The translations under genes and the position numbers were made by a program. A DNA stretch of 64,000 bases from positions 1,488,001-1,552,000 of the forward strand of contig CAWCLV010000004.1 in NCBI GenBank assembly GCA_963796485.1, given 5' to 3'. Source of the stretch: CAWCDJ01 sp963796485 (GTDB lineage: Bacteria; Acidobacteriota; Terriglobia; Bryobacterales; Bryobacteraceae). Numbering within the stretch: the stretch's first letter is position 1; each line of letters begins with the position of its first letter. The notes below the pieces were generated by a model that was not told the DNA's origin, made no database searches, and saw nothing but the letters and a program-made list of their open reading frames with translations. This document shows positions 26,159-35,099 of the stretch, piece after piece.

Positions 26159-29100
26159 ATGTTGCGACTTCGAGTCTTCAGCAATTTACTCAAGAGGGCG
26201 GCACTTCTTGTGCCGGTCCTTTCCGTTGTTTCCCTTTTGGTCCCCGTTGCCACGCCGCAGCAGGTAGCGGTCGCGCAGCTCGACGGGTACGTCACGGACC
26301 CAAGCGGCCAATCCATTGCGGGCGCGCAAGTCCGTGCTATCGAGATCAGCAGGAACCAGTTACACGCGGGGACGACGGACCTTTCCGGCCATTACCTCTT
26401 CCCCGGTTTGCCGATCGGCGCCTACCGTCTGGAAGTCTCTTCGCAGGGGTTCAAGACCTACGTGCAGAGCGGAATCATCCTGGATGCCGGAAACAACCGC
26501 ACGCAATCCGTGACTCTCGAAGTGGGCGCGGTCACCGAGAGCGTGCAGGTCACCGCCAACGCGGCTCAGGTGGAAACCAAGGAGAACTCGATCGCGCAGT
26601 TGGTGGACGGGCAGCGGATTATCGATCTGCCGCTCAACGGCCGGAATCCCGCCGACCTGCTGAGAATTTCGGGGTTTGCGACTTCCAGTATGACCCTCAA
26701 CGGGGGCGACCTGACCGGCAGTAAGAACATGGGCGGGTCGAATGGTTCGGGCCAGTATTCGGTCGCGGGCAGCTCGGCCAACGGCGTCAGTTTCCTGCTG
26801 GACGGCGGCGACAACAACGACGCTTTCAGCAACGTGAACATGCCGATTCCATTTCCGGATGTGGTGGCCGAATTCAACGTGCAGACCAGCAGTCTGCCGG
26901 CGCAATACGGCTTGCACCCCGGCGGCGTAGTCAACATCGTGACCAAATCCGGCAGCAACGCCTTCCACGGCAGCGCGTTCGACTTCCTGCGCAACGGCGA
27001 CCTGAACGGGCGGCCCAAGGGTGTGGGCTGTCCCACATGTTCCATCAACTCGCAGCCGGTGCGCGATTCGCTGAAGCGCAATCAGTTCGGAGGCACGATC
27101 GGCGGCCGCATTATCAAGGACAAGCTCTTCTTCTTCGGCGGCTACCAGGGAACGCGGCAGCGCAGCGATCCGGCGCAAAACACGGCTTATGTCCCTACCG
27201 CCGCGGCGCTCAAGGGCGATTTCAGCGTACTGGATGCCGCGAAGTCCGCCGGCGGTTGCCTGTCGTCCGCGAAGGCTCTCAAGGATCGGAACGGAAACCC
27301 ATACCCGAACAATCAGGTTCCAGTCTCCACTTTCGATCCGGCCGGTTTCAAACTGGCCTCGAACTATCTTCCGGTATCTTCCAATCCGTGCGGGACGCAG
27401 CTATTCGGATACCTGGCTAACAATCCCGACGACCAGTGGATCACCCGCGTCGATTACAACATCAGCAGCAGGCATTTTTTGTATGCCCGCTACTTCATGT
27501 ACCAGTACAAAGCGCTGGCGCTGTTCGACGGCCACAACGCTCTCACCACCGGGTCGGCGGGGAATACGCAGCGGTCCCAGACCATGACCCTCGGTGACAC
27601 GTTCACTTTTACTCCGACTGCGGTGAACTCGTTCCACGCGACTTTCAACAGGCGCCGGAACAACCGGTCCTCCGCTCCCAACCTGTTCAGCCCGACGGAC
27701 CTTGGCGTGAACATGTTCGTGAACGCTCCGAACTACACGCAACTCTCGGTGAGCGGCTACTCCGGAGGCGGGTTCAACATCGGTTGCGGCACCTGCGCGC
27801 TTTCGAATTTCAACATCAACACGTACCAGATTGCCGACGACTTCACGTTCATTCGCGGCAGGCACCAGCTCGGCTTCGGCTTCGACGGCCGCAAGAACCA
27901 GTTCAACTCCTTCAACTACCAGCAGGCCAACGGACAGTTTACGTTTAACGGCAGCACAACGGGAGACGGTCTGGCGGATCTGCTGATCGGCCGTTTTTCG
28001 AATCTCACCGACGGCAACGTGATCTCGGATTACATCCGGCAGACGGTTATGGCCGCATACGCGCAGGACTCGTTCAAGGTGTCGCCGCATTTCAGCATCA
28101 ACTTCGGCTTGCGGTGGGAGCCCTCGGTTCCCGCCTACGACAAGTATGGACGCGGGAACCAGTTCAGCTGGCCTCTTTTCCTGCAGGGGTGGCACAGCAA
28201 GGTGTATCCGACGGCTCCGGCGGGGCTGATCTTCTACGGAGACGCGGAAGACAAGTACGGCAAGGCATTCACGGCATCCAAGTGGGCGACCTTCTCGCCG
28301 CGCCTCGGCATGGTGTGGGACCCCAAGGGCGATGGCAAGCAGACCATCCGGGCGGGGTTTGTGCTGATGCACGACACCACCGAAATGTTCTATCCGGAGC
28401 GGTGGACCACGAACGCGCCTTATGTATCTTCCCTGACGCTGACCGCCGGTCAGTTCTCCGACCCGTTTTCAGGTTACGTCCTCAACGGCAAGCAGGGCGA
28501 TCCGTTCCCCGGCGCCACCGTTTTCCCGACCCAGGGCACGTACATCAGCATTCCCGGCAACAACCAGGTCACCTACATGATGCAGTGGAACCTGAGCTAC
28601 CAGCGCCAGATCGGGAAGGACTGGGTCGTTTCAGCGAACTACCTCGGGAACGCGGGCAGACACATCTGGGGTTCCACGGACGTGAACTATGCGAGTCCCG
28701 CACCGGGAGCATCCACTTCCAACACGAATAGCCGCCGCCTGACGTACCTGGCCAACCCGACACTCGGCCAGTACTACGCCAACATCCAGCAAACGGACGA
28801 CGGCGCCAATTCGGAATACAACGCGCTGTTCCTCTCTGCCCAGCACCAGTTCGCGCACAACTACACGCTGCGCACGAACTACACCTGGAGCCACTGCGTG
28901 AGTTCCTGGGATTTCGCCGGAGAATTGGCCGGTGTTGTGTACCAGAATCCGCTCAATCGGGCCACCGGGGAACGTGGGAACTGCGGCTACGATCACCGGC
29001 ACGCTTTCATCACCAGCCTGGTGGTCCAGACCCCGGGCTGGGGCAACGGCTTCGCCCGGCGCGCCACACAGAATTGGCAGGTATCGCCGGTCATTTCGTT

Positions 29101-29539
29101 TGCCACCGGCAACCCCATCCAGATCACCGATGGCGGGAAGGACATTTCCCTCAGCGGCCAGGGGTTGGACCGCCCGAACGTGATCCTGCCGGACCAGGTC
29201 CGGACGGTCACCCAAGGTATTACGCCCAACTGGCTGAACCCGGCGGCGTTCATGTGCGCCGGATCGAACGCGGCGTGCACCGTGTTCAGCGGGCAGTTCG
29301 GGAACCTGGGGCGGAACTCGCTCTATGGTCCGGGCCAGATCAGCTGGGACATGGCGGTGAGCCGCGGATTCCACTTCACCGAGCGTTGGCGGATGGATGT
29401 GCGAGCCGACTTCTTCAACATCATGAACCACGCCAACTGGAACAACCCGACCACCAACGTCACCAGCGGCACTTTTGGCGAGGTGACGTCGTTTGGCAGC
29501 CCGCGCATCGTCCAAATGGCCCTGAAGCTGTATTTTTGA
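26159..29539 (+). CDS. TonB-dependent receptor, Oar-like with N-terminal carboxypeptidase-regulatory-like domain
   Basis: Outer-membrane receptor of 1126 aa. Signal/hydrophobic leader to about residue 40, a Cna-B-like domain (QLDGYVTDPSGQSIAGAQV ... YLFPGLPIGAYRLEVSSQGF), a plug domain (NRTQSVTLEVGAVTESVQV; LPLNGRNPADLL; FLLDGGDNNDAF; GGVVNIVTKSGSN), then a ~850-residue barrel with alternating aromatic strands ending in VQMALKLYF, a C-terminal Phe as in other outer-membrane barrels. Ligand unknown; such receptors are expanded in acidobacteria for oligosaccharide or peptide uptake. ATG 26159 is preferred because it places the signal peptide first; AGGAGG lies 12 nt upstream. Confidence 0.92.
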   Translation: MLRLRVFSNLLKRAALLVPVLSVVSLLVPVATPQQVAVAQLDGYVTDPSGQSIAGAQVRAIEISRNQLHAGTTDLSGHYLFPGLPIGAYRLEVSSQGFKTYVQSGIILDAGNNRTQSVTLEVGAVTESVQVTANAAQVETKENSIAQLVDGQRIIDLPLNGRNPADLLRISGFATSSMTLNGGDLTGSKNMGGSNGSGQYSVAGSSANGVSFLLDGGDNNDAFSNVNMPIPFPDVVAEFNVQTSSLPAQYGLHPGGVVNIVTKSGSNAFHGSAFDFLRNGDLNGRPKGVGCPTCSINSQPVRDSLKRNQFGGTIGGRIIKDKLFFFGGYQGTRQRSDPAQNTAYVPTAAALKGDFSVLDAAKSAGGCLSSAKALKDRNGNPYPNNQVPVSTFDPAGFKLASNYLPVSSNPCGTQLFGYLANNPDDQWITRVDYNISSRHFLYARYFMYQYKALALFDGHNALTTGSAGNTQRSQTMTLGDTFTFTPTAVNSFHATFNRRRNNRSSAPNLFSPTDLGVNMFVNAPNYTQLSVSGYSGGGFNIGCGTCALSNFNINTYQIADDFTFIRGRHQLGFGFDGRKNQFNSFNYQQANGQFTFNGSTTGDGLADLLIGRFSNLTDGNVISDYIRQTVMAAYAQDSFKVSPHFSINFGLRWEPSVPAYDKYGRGNQFSWPLFLQGWHSKVYPTAPAGLIFYGDAEDKYGKAFTASKWATFSPRLGMVWDPKGDGKQTIRAGFVLMHDTTEMFYPERWTTNAPYVSSLTLTAGQFSDPFSGYVLNGKQGDPFPGATVFPTQGTYISIPGNNQVTYMMQWNLSYQRQIGKDWVVSANYLGNAGRHIWGSTDVNYASPAPGASTSNTNSRRLTYLANPTLGQYYANIQQTDDGANSEYNALFLSAQHQFAHNYTLRTNYTWSHCVSSWDFAGELAGVVYQNPLNRATGERGNCGYDHRHAFITSLVVQTPGWGNGFARRATQNWQVSPVISFATGNPIQITDGGKDISLSGQGLDRPNVILPDQVRTVTQGITPNWLNPAAFMCAGSNAACTVFSGQFGNLGRNSLYGPGQISWDMAVSRGFHFTERWRMDVRADFFNIMNHANWNNPTTNVTSGTFGEVTSFGSPRIVQMALKLYF

Positions 29540-29540
29540 T

Positions 29541-29570
29541 GTGGGGCAGGCATCCCGGCCTGTGCCTGCT
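29541..29570. repeat. Dispersed hairpin repeat, divergent copy (D)
   Basis: Begins GTGGGGCAGGC like the better copies at 31441 and 55323, then ATCCCGGCCTG. It lies immediately after the receptor stop, between two convergent genes, where it could serve as a terminator or mRNA-end hairpin. Confidence 0.55.
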
Positions 29571-29616
29571 GCGCCGAGACCAGACTCCTCCCGGCGCCCG
29601 GCATGAGAACTGCGGG

Positions 29617-31323
29617 TTAGCGCTTCAGCCCAGTGGTCCGGTCGAACCGCACCTTCCCGCCGACAATCGTGTACACCACGTCCGTCGCGGGAATCTGTCC
29701 GTCGGGGATGGTCATGATGTCGCGCGAGAGCACGGTGATGTCGGCGAGTTTCCCGGCCTGGAGCGAGCCCTTCAGTTTCTCCTCGAACGCGGCATAGGCG
29801 TTGTTCCAGGTATAGGATCGTAGCGCTTCTTCGCGGCTCATCCGCTGGTCCGGGTAGAAATAGGTACCGTCTTTCGCCCTCCGTGTTACTGACGCGTAAT
29901 ACGAAGCAAGCGGGCTCACATCCTCCACCGGGGCATCGGTCCCGTTGCCCACGATGGCGCCGGATTTCATGAGTTTCTGCCAGACGTAGGCCCCCTCTTC
30001 GGCGCGCGCCGCTCCCAGTCGCAGCAGAACGTAGGGCGCGTCGGAGGTGCAGTGGATGCCCTGCATGGCGGCGATCACGCCCAGGCGCCCGAAGCGCGGG
30101 ATATCCTGCGCGCTGAGATGCTGGGCATGCTCGATCCGCCAGCGAAGGTCCTTCCTGTCGGGGTGCTCGCGGAAGATCTGCTCGTAGATATCGAGGGTCT
30201 CGCGATTGGCGCGGTCGCCGATGGCGTGGACGCAAAGCTGGTATCCGTGCTCGATGGCAAGTTCGCCGGCGCGCCGGATATCGGCCGGATCCTCCAGGTT
30301 CAGGCCGCTGCTGTCGGGTTTATCGGTGTAGGGAGCCAGCAGCCAGGCGCCGCGAGACCCGATCGCCCCGTCCATGTATCGCTTGATCGCGCGGACCGTG
30401 AAATAGTTGTCGCCCGCGCCGATGGTGCGATACTGATCGAGCCTGGGCCCAAGCTCGGCGTTCGACCCGCGCAGCATCATCCAGATCCGCAGCCGGAGTT
30501 CATGGTTCAACGCCATGCGGCGGATGACGTCCGCCGTCGCAAGCGGCGAACCGGCGTCCTCGAACGTGGTGATCCCTTTCGAGAGGGCCTCGTCGGACGC
30601 GGTTTCGATTTCGCGGCGCAGCACTTCGGCGCGCTCGGCGGGTGTGCGCCTGGCTTCGAATGCCGCCAGCGCCTGGTTGGCCAGGCCCTGGGCGCGCTCG
30701 CGGAGAAGGCCGGTCGGGTTGCCCAGCTTGTCCTTGAGAATCTCGCCGCCGGAGGGGTTCTGCGTCGCCCGCGTGATGCCCGCGAGCTGCATCGCTCTTC
30801 CGTTCACGAAGGCGGCGTGCCCGCTGGCGTGAGTCAGCAGCACGGGATTGTCCGGCGAGACCTTATCGAGGGACGCGTGCAGCGGAAAACCTTCCACGTT
30901 GGGGTCCGGCGCGTGGTCCCACTTGGATTGGTGCCAGCCGCGGCCGATGATCCACTCGCCCGGCTTCGCCTGCTTCGCCGCGCGGGCCACCCGGGCCACG
31001 ATGTCGTCCCAGGTGCGCGCCTCGCGCAGGTCGAGCCCCATCCGGAACTCGCCGACCCCGGTGAAGTGGGCGTGGCCTTCGATGAACCCGGGGATGGCGA
31101 GCATGCCATGGAGGTCGATGACGCGCGTGTCCGGACCGCCCCAGCGGGCGGCGTCGCGATCGCTGCCAAGCGCGGTGATGCGGTCGCCGCGCACCGCCAC
31201 TGCCTGGACCACCGGCACGGCTGCGTTCATGGTGACGATCTTGCCATTGCGCAGGACGAGGTCGGCCGGTTGCGCGAATGCGACGGCAGCCGAAAGGGCG
31301 ACGGCGGGGAGAAGGCGATGCAT
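29617..31323 (-). CDS. Exported amidohydrolase (YtcJ-like)
   Basis: Metal-dependent hydrolase of the amidohydrolase superfamily, 568 aa, with signal peptide MHRLLPAVALSAAVAFAQ. Motifs: DLVLRNGKIVTMN, GFIEGHAHFTGVG (metal HxH), IIGRGWHQSKW, YLDG-equivalent RYMDGAIGSRGAW, CVHAIGDRANRE, WRIEHAQHL and GNGTDAPVEDVSPL (metal Asp). This layout is typical of YtcJ/N-substituted formamide deformylase-like proteins; the substrate is unknown. A possible -10 (TATCCT) lies 7 nt upstream of the ATG. Confidence 0.92.
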   Translation of the reverse strand: MHRLLPAVALSAAVAFAQPADLVLRNGKIVTMNAAVPVVQAVAVRGDRITALGSDRDAARWGGPDTRVIDLHGMLAIPGFIEGHAHFTGVGEFRMGLDLREARTWDDIVARVARAAKQAKPGEWIIGRGWHQSKWDHAPDPNVEGFPLHASLDKVSPDNPVLLTHASGHAAFVNGRAMQLAGITRATQNPSGGEILKDKLGNPTGLLRERAQGLANQALAAFEARRTPAERAEVLRREIETASDEALSKGITTFEDAGSPLATADVIRRMALNHELRLRIWMMLRGSNAELGPRLDQYRTIGAGDNYFTVRAIKRYMDGAIGSRGAWLLAPYTDKPDSSGLNLEDPADIRRAGELAIEHGYQLCVHAIGDRANRETLDIYEQIFREHPDRKDLRWRIEHAQHLSAQDIPRFGRLGVIAAMQGIHCTSDAPYVLLRLGAARAEEGAYVWQKLMKSGAIVGNGTDAPVEDVSPLASYYASVTRRAKDGTYFYPDQRMSREEALRSYTWNNAYAAFEEKLKGSLQAGKLADITVLSRDIMTIPDGQIPATDVVYTIVGGKVRFDRTTGLKR

Positions 31324-31440
31324 ACGGACAAGGATACACTCACTTTACGATTGGAACGGCAGGCCCGATTTGTATACCGCGCGCCAGTCGCCGCAATACA
31401 AAATCAGCTTCGTAAAGATCCCTTTCGGGTGGAGGCTGGC

Positions 31441-31479
31441 GTGGGGCAGGCCTCCTGGCCTGCCCGGTTTTGACTTTAG
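31441..31479 (+). repeat. Dispersed hairpin repeat, copy A
   Basis: Core GGGCAGGCC-TCCT-GGCCTGCCC is a perfect 9-bp hairpin. Bases 31441-31476 are identical to the reverse complement of 55323-55358. Pairs as a larger inverted repeat with copy B. Confidence 0.85.
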
Positions 31480-31487
31480 CTTTCAAG

Positions 31488-31514
31488 CCGGGCAGGCCGG
31501 GAGGCCTGCCCCAC
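31488..31514 (-). repeat. Dispersed hairpin repeat, copy B (inverted)
   Basis: Reverse complement matches 26 of 27 bases of copy A (31441-31467). A and B face each other across 20 bp, so the pair can also form one long cruciform. Confidence 0.85.
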
Positions 31515-31573
31515 TCGAGGAAGTGAAGTTCGAGAAGCCGTCCGGCTAAGTGAACTAAGCGCGCCTCCGGCGC

Positions 31574-31600
31574 GTGGGCAGGACGGGAGGCCTACCCTAC
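31574..31600 (-). repeat. Dispersed hairpin repeat, copy C (degenerate)
   Basis: Matches copy B at 22 of 27 positions, same orientation. It overlaps the last codons of the beta-lactamase-fold gene and supplies its stop codon (31592-31594). Confidence 0.65.
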
Positions 31601-32521
31601 TTGAAATTCCTGGCCGATGCGTTGGACGGCGATGCGGTCCTGATGATTGGCGGCGGCCTGGTGCACGCGCTCGATCGGTTCCAGATACGGTTCGCTGCTC
31701 AGCTTGAACGTCTGATGGTGCACGGGCAGGAAGAATTCACTCCCCGCGTCGTTCGCCATCTGCCAGGCCTGTTCGGGCGTGCAGTGGTAGTGGATCCACG
31801 GGTTGTACGCGCCCACGGGCATGATCGCCAGGTCGAACGGCCGGGAACTCTTCAGGTCCCGGAACCCGGTCGTCATGGCCGTATCGCCTCCGAACAGGAT
31901 GCGATAGCGTCCGACCTCGATGGTGTAGCCGTTGTACCCGCGATAGGTATCGTTGCGCATGCGAGCGCCCCAGTGGTTCACGGGGAACGCTCGAATTTCC
32001 GCCGGCCCCACCCGCAGCCGCTCGTTCCAGTGCAACGCCCGCACGCCGGCCCAGCGGCCCGGACGCAACAGGTCCTCCGTGCGGGAAGCCGTGATCACCG
32101 TGGTGCCGCGATTTTCGAGCCGGCGCAGCGAGGGGACGTCGAAGTGGTCGAAGTGCGCGTGCGAGAGCAGAATCAGGTCGGGACGCGGCAGCCGTTCGAG
32201 CGGCAGCGCGGGATCCACCAGCCGTTTCAGCCCGAGAGTGAAGAGCCCGAGATCGAGCCCGATCCTGCGGCTGAAGACCGGGTCGGTGAGAATCGAAAAG
32301 CCATCCACCTGGAGGAGGACCGTGGTGTGTCCCAGCCACGCGGCGTGAATACCGCGCTCTTTCCATAAGCCGGGGTCGGGCTGCGCGGGAGGCGCGGCAA
32401 CGTCGCGCTTCAAATCTTCGACGTACATTTTCCAGAACGTCGGAGCCGTGCGATAGGCCACGACGCCCATCCCGGCGATACCACTAAGCCCGGCGGCCCC
32501 CAGCAAAGTTCTTCGCTCCAT
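31592..32521 (-). CDS. Metallo-beta-lactamase-fold hydrolase (NAPE-PLD/UlaG-like)
   Basis: Zinc hydrolase of 309 aa. A Tat/lipoprotein-like leader (MERRTLLGAAGLSGIAGMG) is followed by WLGHTTVLLQVDG, LTDPVFSRR, the metal motif SHAHFDHFD, FPVNHWG, FGGDTAM and LPVHHQTFKL, the pattern of N-acyl-phosphatidylethanolamine phospholipase D-type members. Substrate unknown; probably periplasmic or membrane attached. Its 3' end merges into a dispersed repeat. Confidence 0.9.
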   Translation of the reverse strand: MERRTLLGAAGLSGIAGMGVVAYRTAPTFWKMYVEDLKRDVAAPPAQPDPGLWKERGIHAAWLGHTTVLLQVDGFSILTDPVFSRRIGLDLGLFTLGLKRLVDPALPLERLPRPDLILLSHAHFDHFDVPSLRRLENRGTTVITASRTEDLLRPGRWAGVRALHWNERLRVGPAEIRAFPVNHWGARMRNDTYRGYNGYTIEVGRYRILFGGDTAMTTGFRDLKSSRPFDLAIMPVGAYNPWIHYHCTPEQAWQMANDAGSEFFLPVHHQTFKLSSEPYLEPIERVHQAAANHQDRIAVQRIGQEFQVG

Positions 32522-32558
32522 CTGCTTGGTTGGATGCCTGGCGAAGGGGCCGGGTTGC

Positions 32559-32564
32559 TATGAT
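32559..32564 (+). promoter_or_regulatory. -10 box TATGAT before the CPBP protease gene
   Basis: TATGAT 8 nt before ATG 32573 (GTG GTG ATG run at 32567-32575). Predicted leader is 0-3 nt. Confidence 0.5.
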
Positions 32565-32572
32565 GCGTGGTG

Positions 32573-33445
32573 ATGAGCCGGGATCCGCTGCGGATCGCTA
32601 TCCACGTATCGGTGTATGTCGTGCTGTTCATTCTGAGCACGACGCTCTTCGGCTGGGTTCTGATCGAGACCGGCTACCTGGTGGGTATCACCGCCACGCA
32701 CCTGCTGGCGGCGGCGTTCACGAACTGGCTGGTGCTGCGGATCTACGAGAACCGGTCCCTGGTCGATCTCGGGCTCTGGTGGGATCGCGCCTCCTCCCGC
32801 AACCTGCTGGTCGGGCTGGCGGGAGGCGCCGGTGCAGCCTCCCTGGTGCTGCTGGTTCCGCTGGCCGCGGGGGCGGCCCGGATCGTCAGGACGCCGGACG
32901 ACCAGCCGGGCATCGGAACCCTGATCTTCGTGCTGGCGCTGCTGGCAGCCGGGGCCGTGGGAGAGGAACTGGTGTTTCGCGGCTACGGCTTCCAGGTTCT
33001 GCTCGCCGCGCTCGGGCCGTATCTTACGATCGTGCCGGTGGGAATCGTATTCGCTCTGTTGCACGGGGCCAATCCGAACGCCAGCCGCATCGGGATCGCC
33101 AACACCGCCGGGTTCGGGATTCTGTTCGGTTACGCATACTGGCGAAGCCGCGATCTCTGGCTCCCGTTCGGCCTTCACGTGGGCTGGAATTTCACACTGC
33201 CCCTTTTCGGGGTTCCCTTAAGCGGGCTTAGAATGAATGTAACGGGCCACGAGATGTCGTGGACTGCCGGCGCGCTCTGGAGCGGCGGGGAGTATGGACC
33301 GGAGGCCAGCGTCTTAACCTCTGGAGCCTTACTCCTGCTGAGCCTGTACCTGTGGAAAGCGCCGGTTCGCCGGCAGCTTTCTCCGCTCACCGGCCCGCCG
33401 ATTGGGAGTACGAAATGCGAGCCGCCGCAGCCATTGGCGTCGTAA
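32573..33445 (+). CDS. CPBP-family intramembrane metalloprotease (CAAX protease-like)
   Basis: Polytopic membrane protein, about 290 aa, with the CPBP/Abi glutamic-type motifs GEELVFRGYGF (EExxxR), FALLHGANP and LPFGLHVGWNF. About seven or eight hydrophobic segments. Substrate unknown; related proteins act in prenyl-protein processing, bacteriocin immunity or regulated proteolysis. ATG 32573 is the third of three adjacent start-like codons. The 3' end overlaps the next gene by 31 nt. Confidence 0.9.
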   Translation: MSRDPLRIAIHVSVYVVLFILSTTLFGWVLIETGYLVGITATHLLAAAFTNWLVLRIYENRSLVDLGLWWDRASSRNLLVGLAGGAGAASLVLLVPLAAGAARIVRTPDDQPGIGTLIFVLALLAAGAVGEELVFRGYGFQVLLAALGPYLTIVPVGIVFALLHGANPNASRIGIANTAGFGILFGYAYWRSRDLWLPFGLHVGWNFTLPLFGVPLSGLRMNVTGHEMSWTAGALWSGGEYGPEASVLTSGALLLLSLYLWKAPVRRQLSPLTGPPIGSTKCEPPQPLAS

Positions 33446-34203
33446 TTCTTTTAGCACCGCTCGCCTATTCGGGCGAGAAAATGACCACCGAAGACCGGAT
33501 CGAGCTCTTGCGCGGCCTGGTTTCCGAGTATGCCACCTGCAAGGTCCTTCTGCCGAGATCCAAAAAGCCCCTGGAGGTCAATGCCGACGGTACCTACGAC
33601 AAGGGCGAGTGGATCGCCATGGCGAGCGGGGGCGGACCGGCGGCGCGCAACGGCGACCTGGTGCAGGTGACGAAGATCGATATCGAGAACGACCGCATCG
33701 TGTTTCAGATCAACGGCGGCTATAAGGGCGGCCGGCACTGGTACCAGGGAGTGCAGATCGGCACGAACGGCGGGAATCCCACTCCCGTGAGCACCGACGA
33801 TAGCAACGCGCCCGGAGGCACTTCGATCGTGCTGCTGTTCCACAAGCCGCTGGAGCCGATGAAGGCATCCGCGGTGAAGAAGATGCTCACCCCGGTTCTC
33901 GATTTCGAAAAGCACTCCGCCACCGAGCTTTATGCCGAGACGCTTCCGCCCGAAGTGCAGCAAGCCATCAAGGATAAGCGCGTCACCGAGGGGATGAATC
34001 ACGAACAGGTGATCCTGGCGTTGGGCCATCCGGAGCACAAATCGCGCGAAACGAACGACGGCATCGAGACCGAAGACTGGGTGTACGGACGCGCGCCCGG
34101 CAAAATCACCTTCGTCACCTTCAAGGGCGATAAGGTGACCAAGGTGAAGGAAGCGTATGCCGGCCTGGGAACCCAGGTCCAGGACCCGAAGATCCCGCAA
34201 TGA
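33415..34203 (+). CDS. Exported hypothetical protein with BamE/SmpA-like C-terminal motif
   Basis: 262 aa with signal peptide RAAAAIGVVILLAPLAYSG. The central part (~25-180) is of unknown type and Gly/Asp rich. The last ~70 residues read MNHEQVILALGHPEHKSRE ... EDWVYGRAPGKITFVTFKGDKV, resembling the SmpA/OmlA (BamE) arrangement of a helix, a GxP turn and beta strands; this is a weak similarity by eye. ATG 33415 has GGGAG at 33404-33408 and lies inside the end of the protease gene, so the two are probably co-translated. Confidence 0.75.
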   Translation: MRAAAAIGVVILLAPLAYSGEKMTTEDRIELLRGLVSEYATCKVLLPRSKKPLEVNADGTYDKGEWIAMASGGGPAARNGDLVQVTKIDIENDRIVFQINGGYKGGRHWYQGVQIGTNGGNPTPVSTDDSNAPGGTSIVLLFHKPLEPMKASAVKKMLTPVLDFEKHSATELYAETLPPEVQQAIKDKRVTEGMNHEQVILALGHPEHKSRETNDGIETEDWVYGRAPGKITFVTFKGDKVTKVKEAYAGLGTQVQDPKIPQ

Positions 34204-35092
34204 CGTGTGGACCTGGCGGTGGTCTTACCGGATCACCTGGAGGTCTTCGCCGTAGATCACGGTTCCCCGAAAATTCTGCGCGGATTTCCTCCAGAATCTC
34301 CCCGGCCGACTGGCCCATAGGCATTTCGTGATACAGAACCAGCTTGCCCGGCTGGATTCGCGCCGCCAGCTTGCCCAGTTCGACGGCGGAAGTGTGAAAC
34401 GCGGCGTGATAGCGCTGCCAATCCGGCGTGCGGCCCTCCCATCCTTTCCGGGAATAGACTTCGTGGACCAGGATGTCGCAGCCTTTGGCGGCCTCGGCGA
34501 GCTTGTCGTTGGGCGTGGTGTCGCCGGAGATCACGATCACTTTGCCGCCGGCTTCGAACCGGTAGGCGTAGGCGTACTTCCAGGATCCGTGCGAAACAGG
34601 GACGGCTACAACGCGCACGCGGGGGTCGCGGTACACTTCGCCCGGCTGGACCTCATGGGCATGCACCAGGTACGCCTCCCGGTTGCCGTGTTCCAGGCCA
34701 TTCAGCCGGATGTCCATGTCCTCCTTCCACGCCTCCATCACGTGGCTGGTCATGGCGCGAATGCCGGGCGGGCCGTAAATTTCGAGCGGCTCGCTCCGCC
34801 CCGTAACCGCGGGAGTGAATATCAAATCGGGAAGCCCCACCGTGTGGTCCGAGTGGAGGTGGGTCACGAACGCGCGGGTCAATTGCTCCATGCGGATTCC
34901 CGCCTGCGCGGCACGCCGGACCACCCCGGGACCGCAGTCCACGATATAAACGCCCGCGCCCGAGACCACCGCAACGGAAGGTCCGCTGTGCGCCGGATCG
35001 GGGTTGGGGTTGCCCGTGCCCAGCAGAATCACGCGCGTATCCTGGGCGAAAACCGCCCCGGCCAGAAGTATCCATGACAGGAGCACTCTCAT
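34121..35092 (-). CDS. Exported metallo-beta-lactamase-fold protein (RNase Z/arylsulfatase-like), probable 3' frameshift
   Basis: Zinc hydrolase with signal peptide MRVLLSWILLAGAVFAQ; core LLGTGNPNPDPAHSGPSV, FVTHLHSDHTVGLPDLI, VPVSHGSWKYAYAYRF, VISGDTTPNDKLAE and LYHEMPMGQ. The literal frame runs to 34121, 83 nt into the oppositely oriented neighbour, with a Pro/Arg-rich tail. One base fewer near 34262-34268 would give an end VIYGEDLQVIR and a TAA at 34225-34227, a much more natural C-terminus. It follows the sulfatase gene by 7 nt on the same strand. ATG 35092 chosen for the signal peptide. Confidence 0.85.
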   Translation of the reverse strand: MRVLLSWILLAGAVFAQDTRVILLGTGNPNPDPAHSGPSVAVVSGAGVYIVDCGPGVVRRAAQAGIRMEQLTRAFVTHLHSDHTVGLPDLIFTPAVTGRSEPLEIYGPPGIRAMTSHVMEAWKEDMDIRLNGLEHGNREAYLVHAHEVQPGEVYRDPRVRVVAVPVSHGSWKYAYAYRFEAGGKVIVISGDTTPNDKLAEAAKGCDILVHEVYSRKGWEGRTPDWQRYHAAFHTSAVELGKLAARIQPGKLVLYHEMPMGQSAGEILEEIRAEFSGNRDLRRRPPGDPVRPPPGPHVIAGSSGPGPGFPGRHTLPSPWSPYRP

Positions 35093-35099
35093 AATGGGG

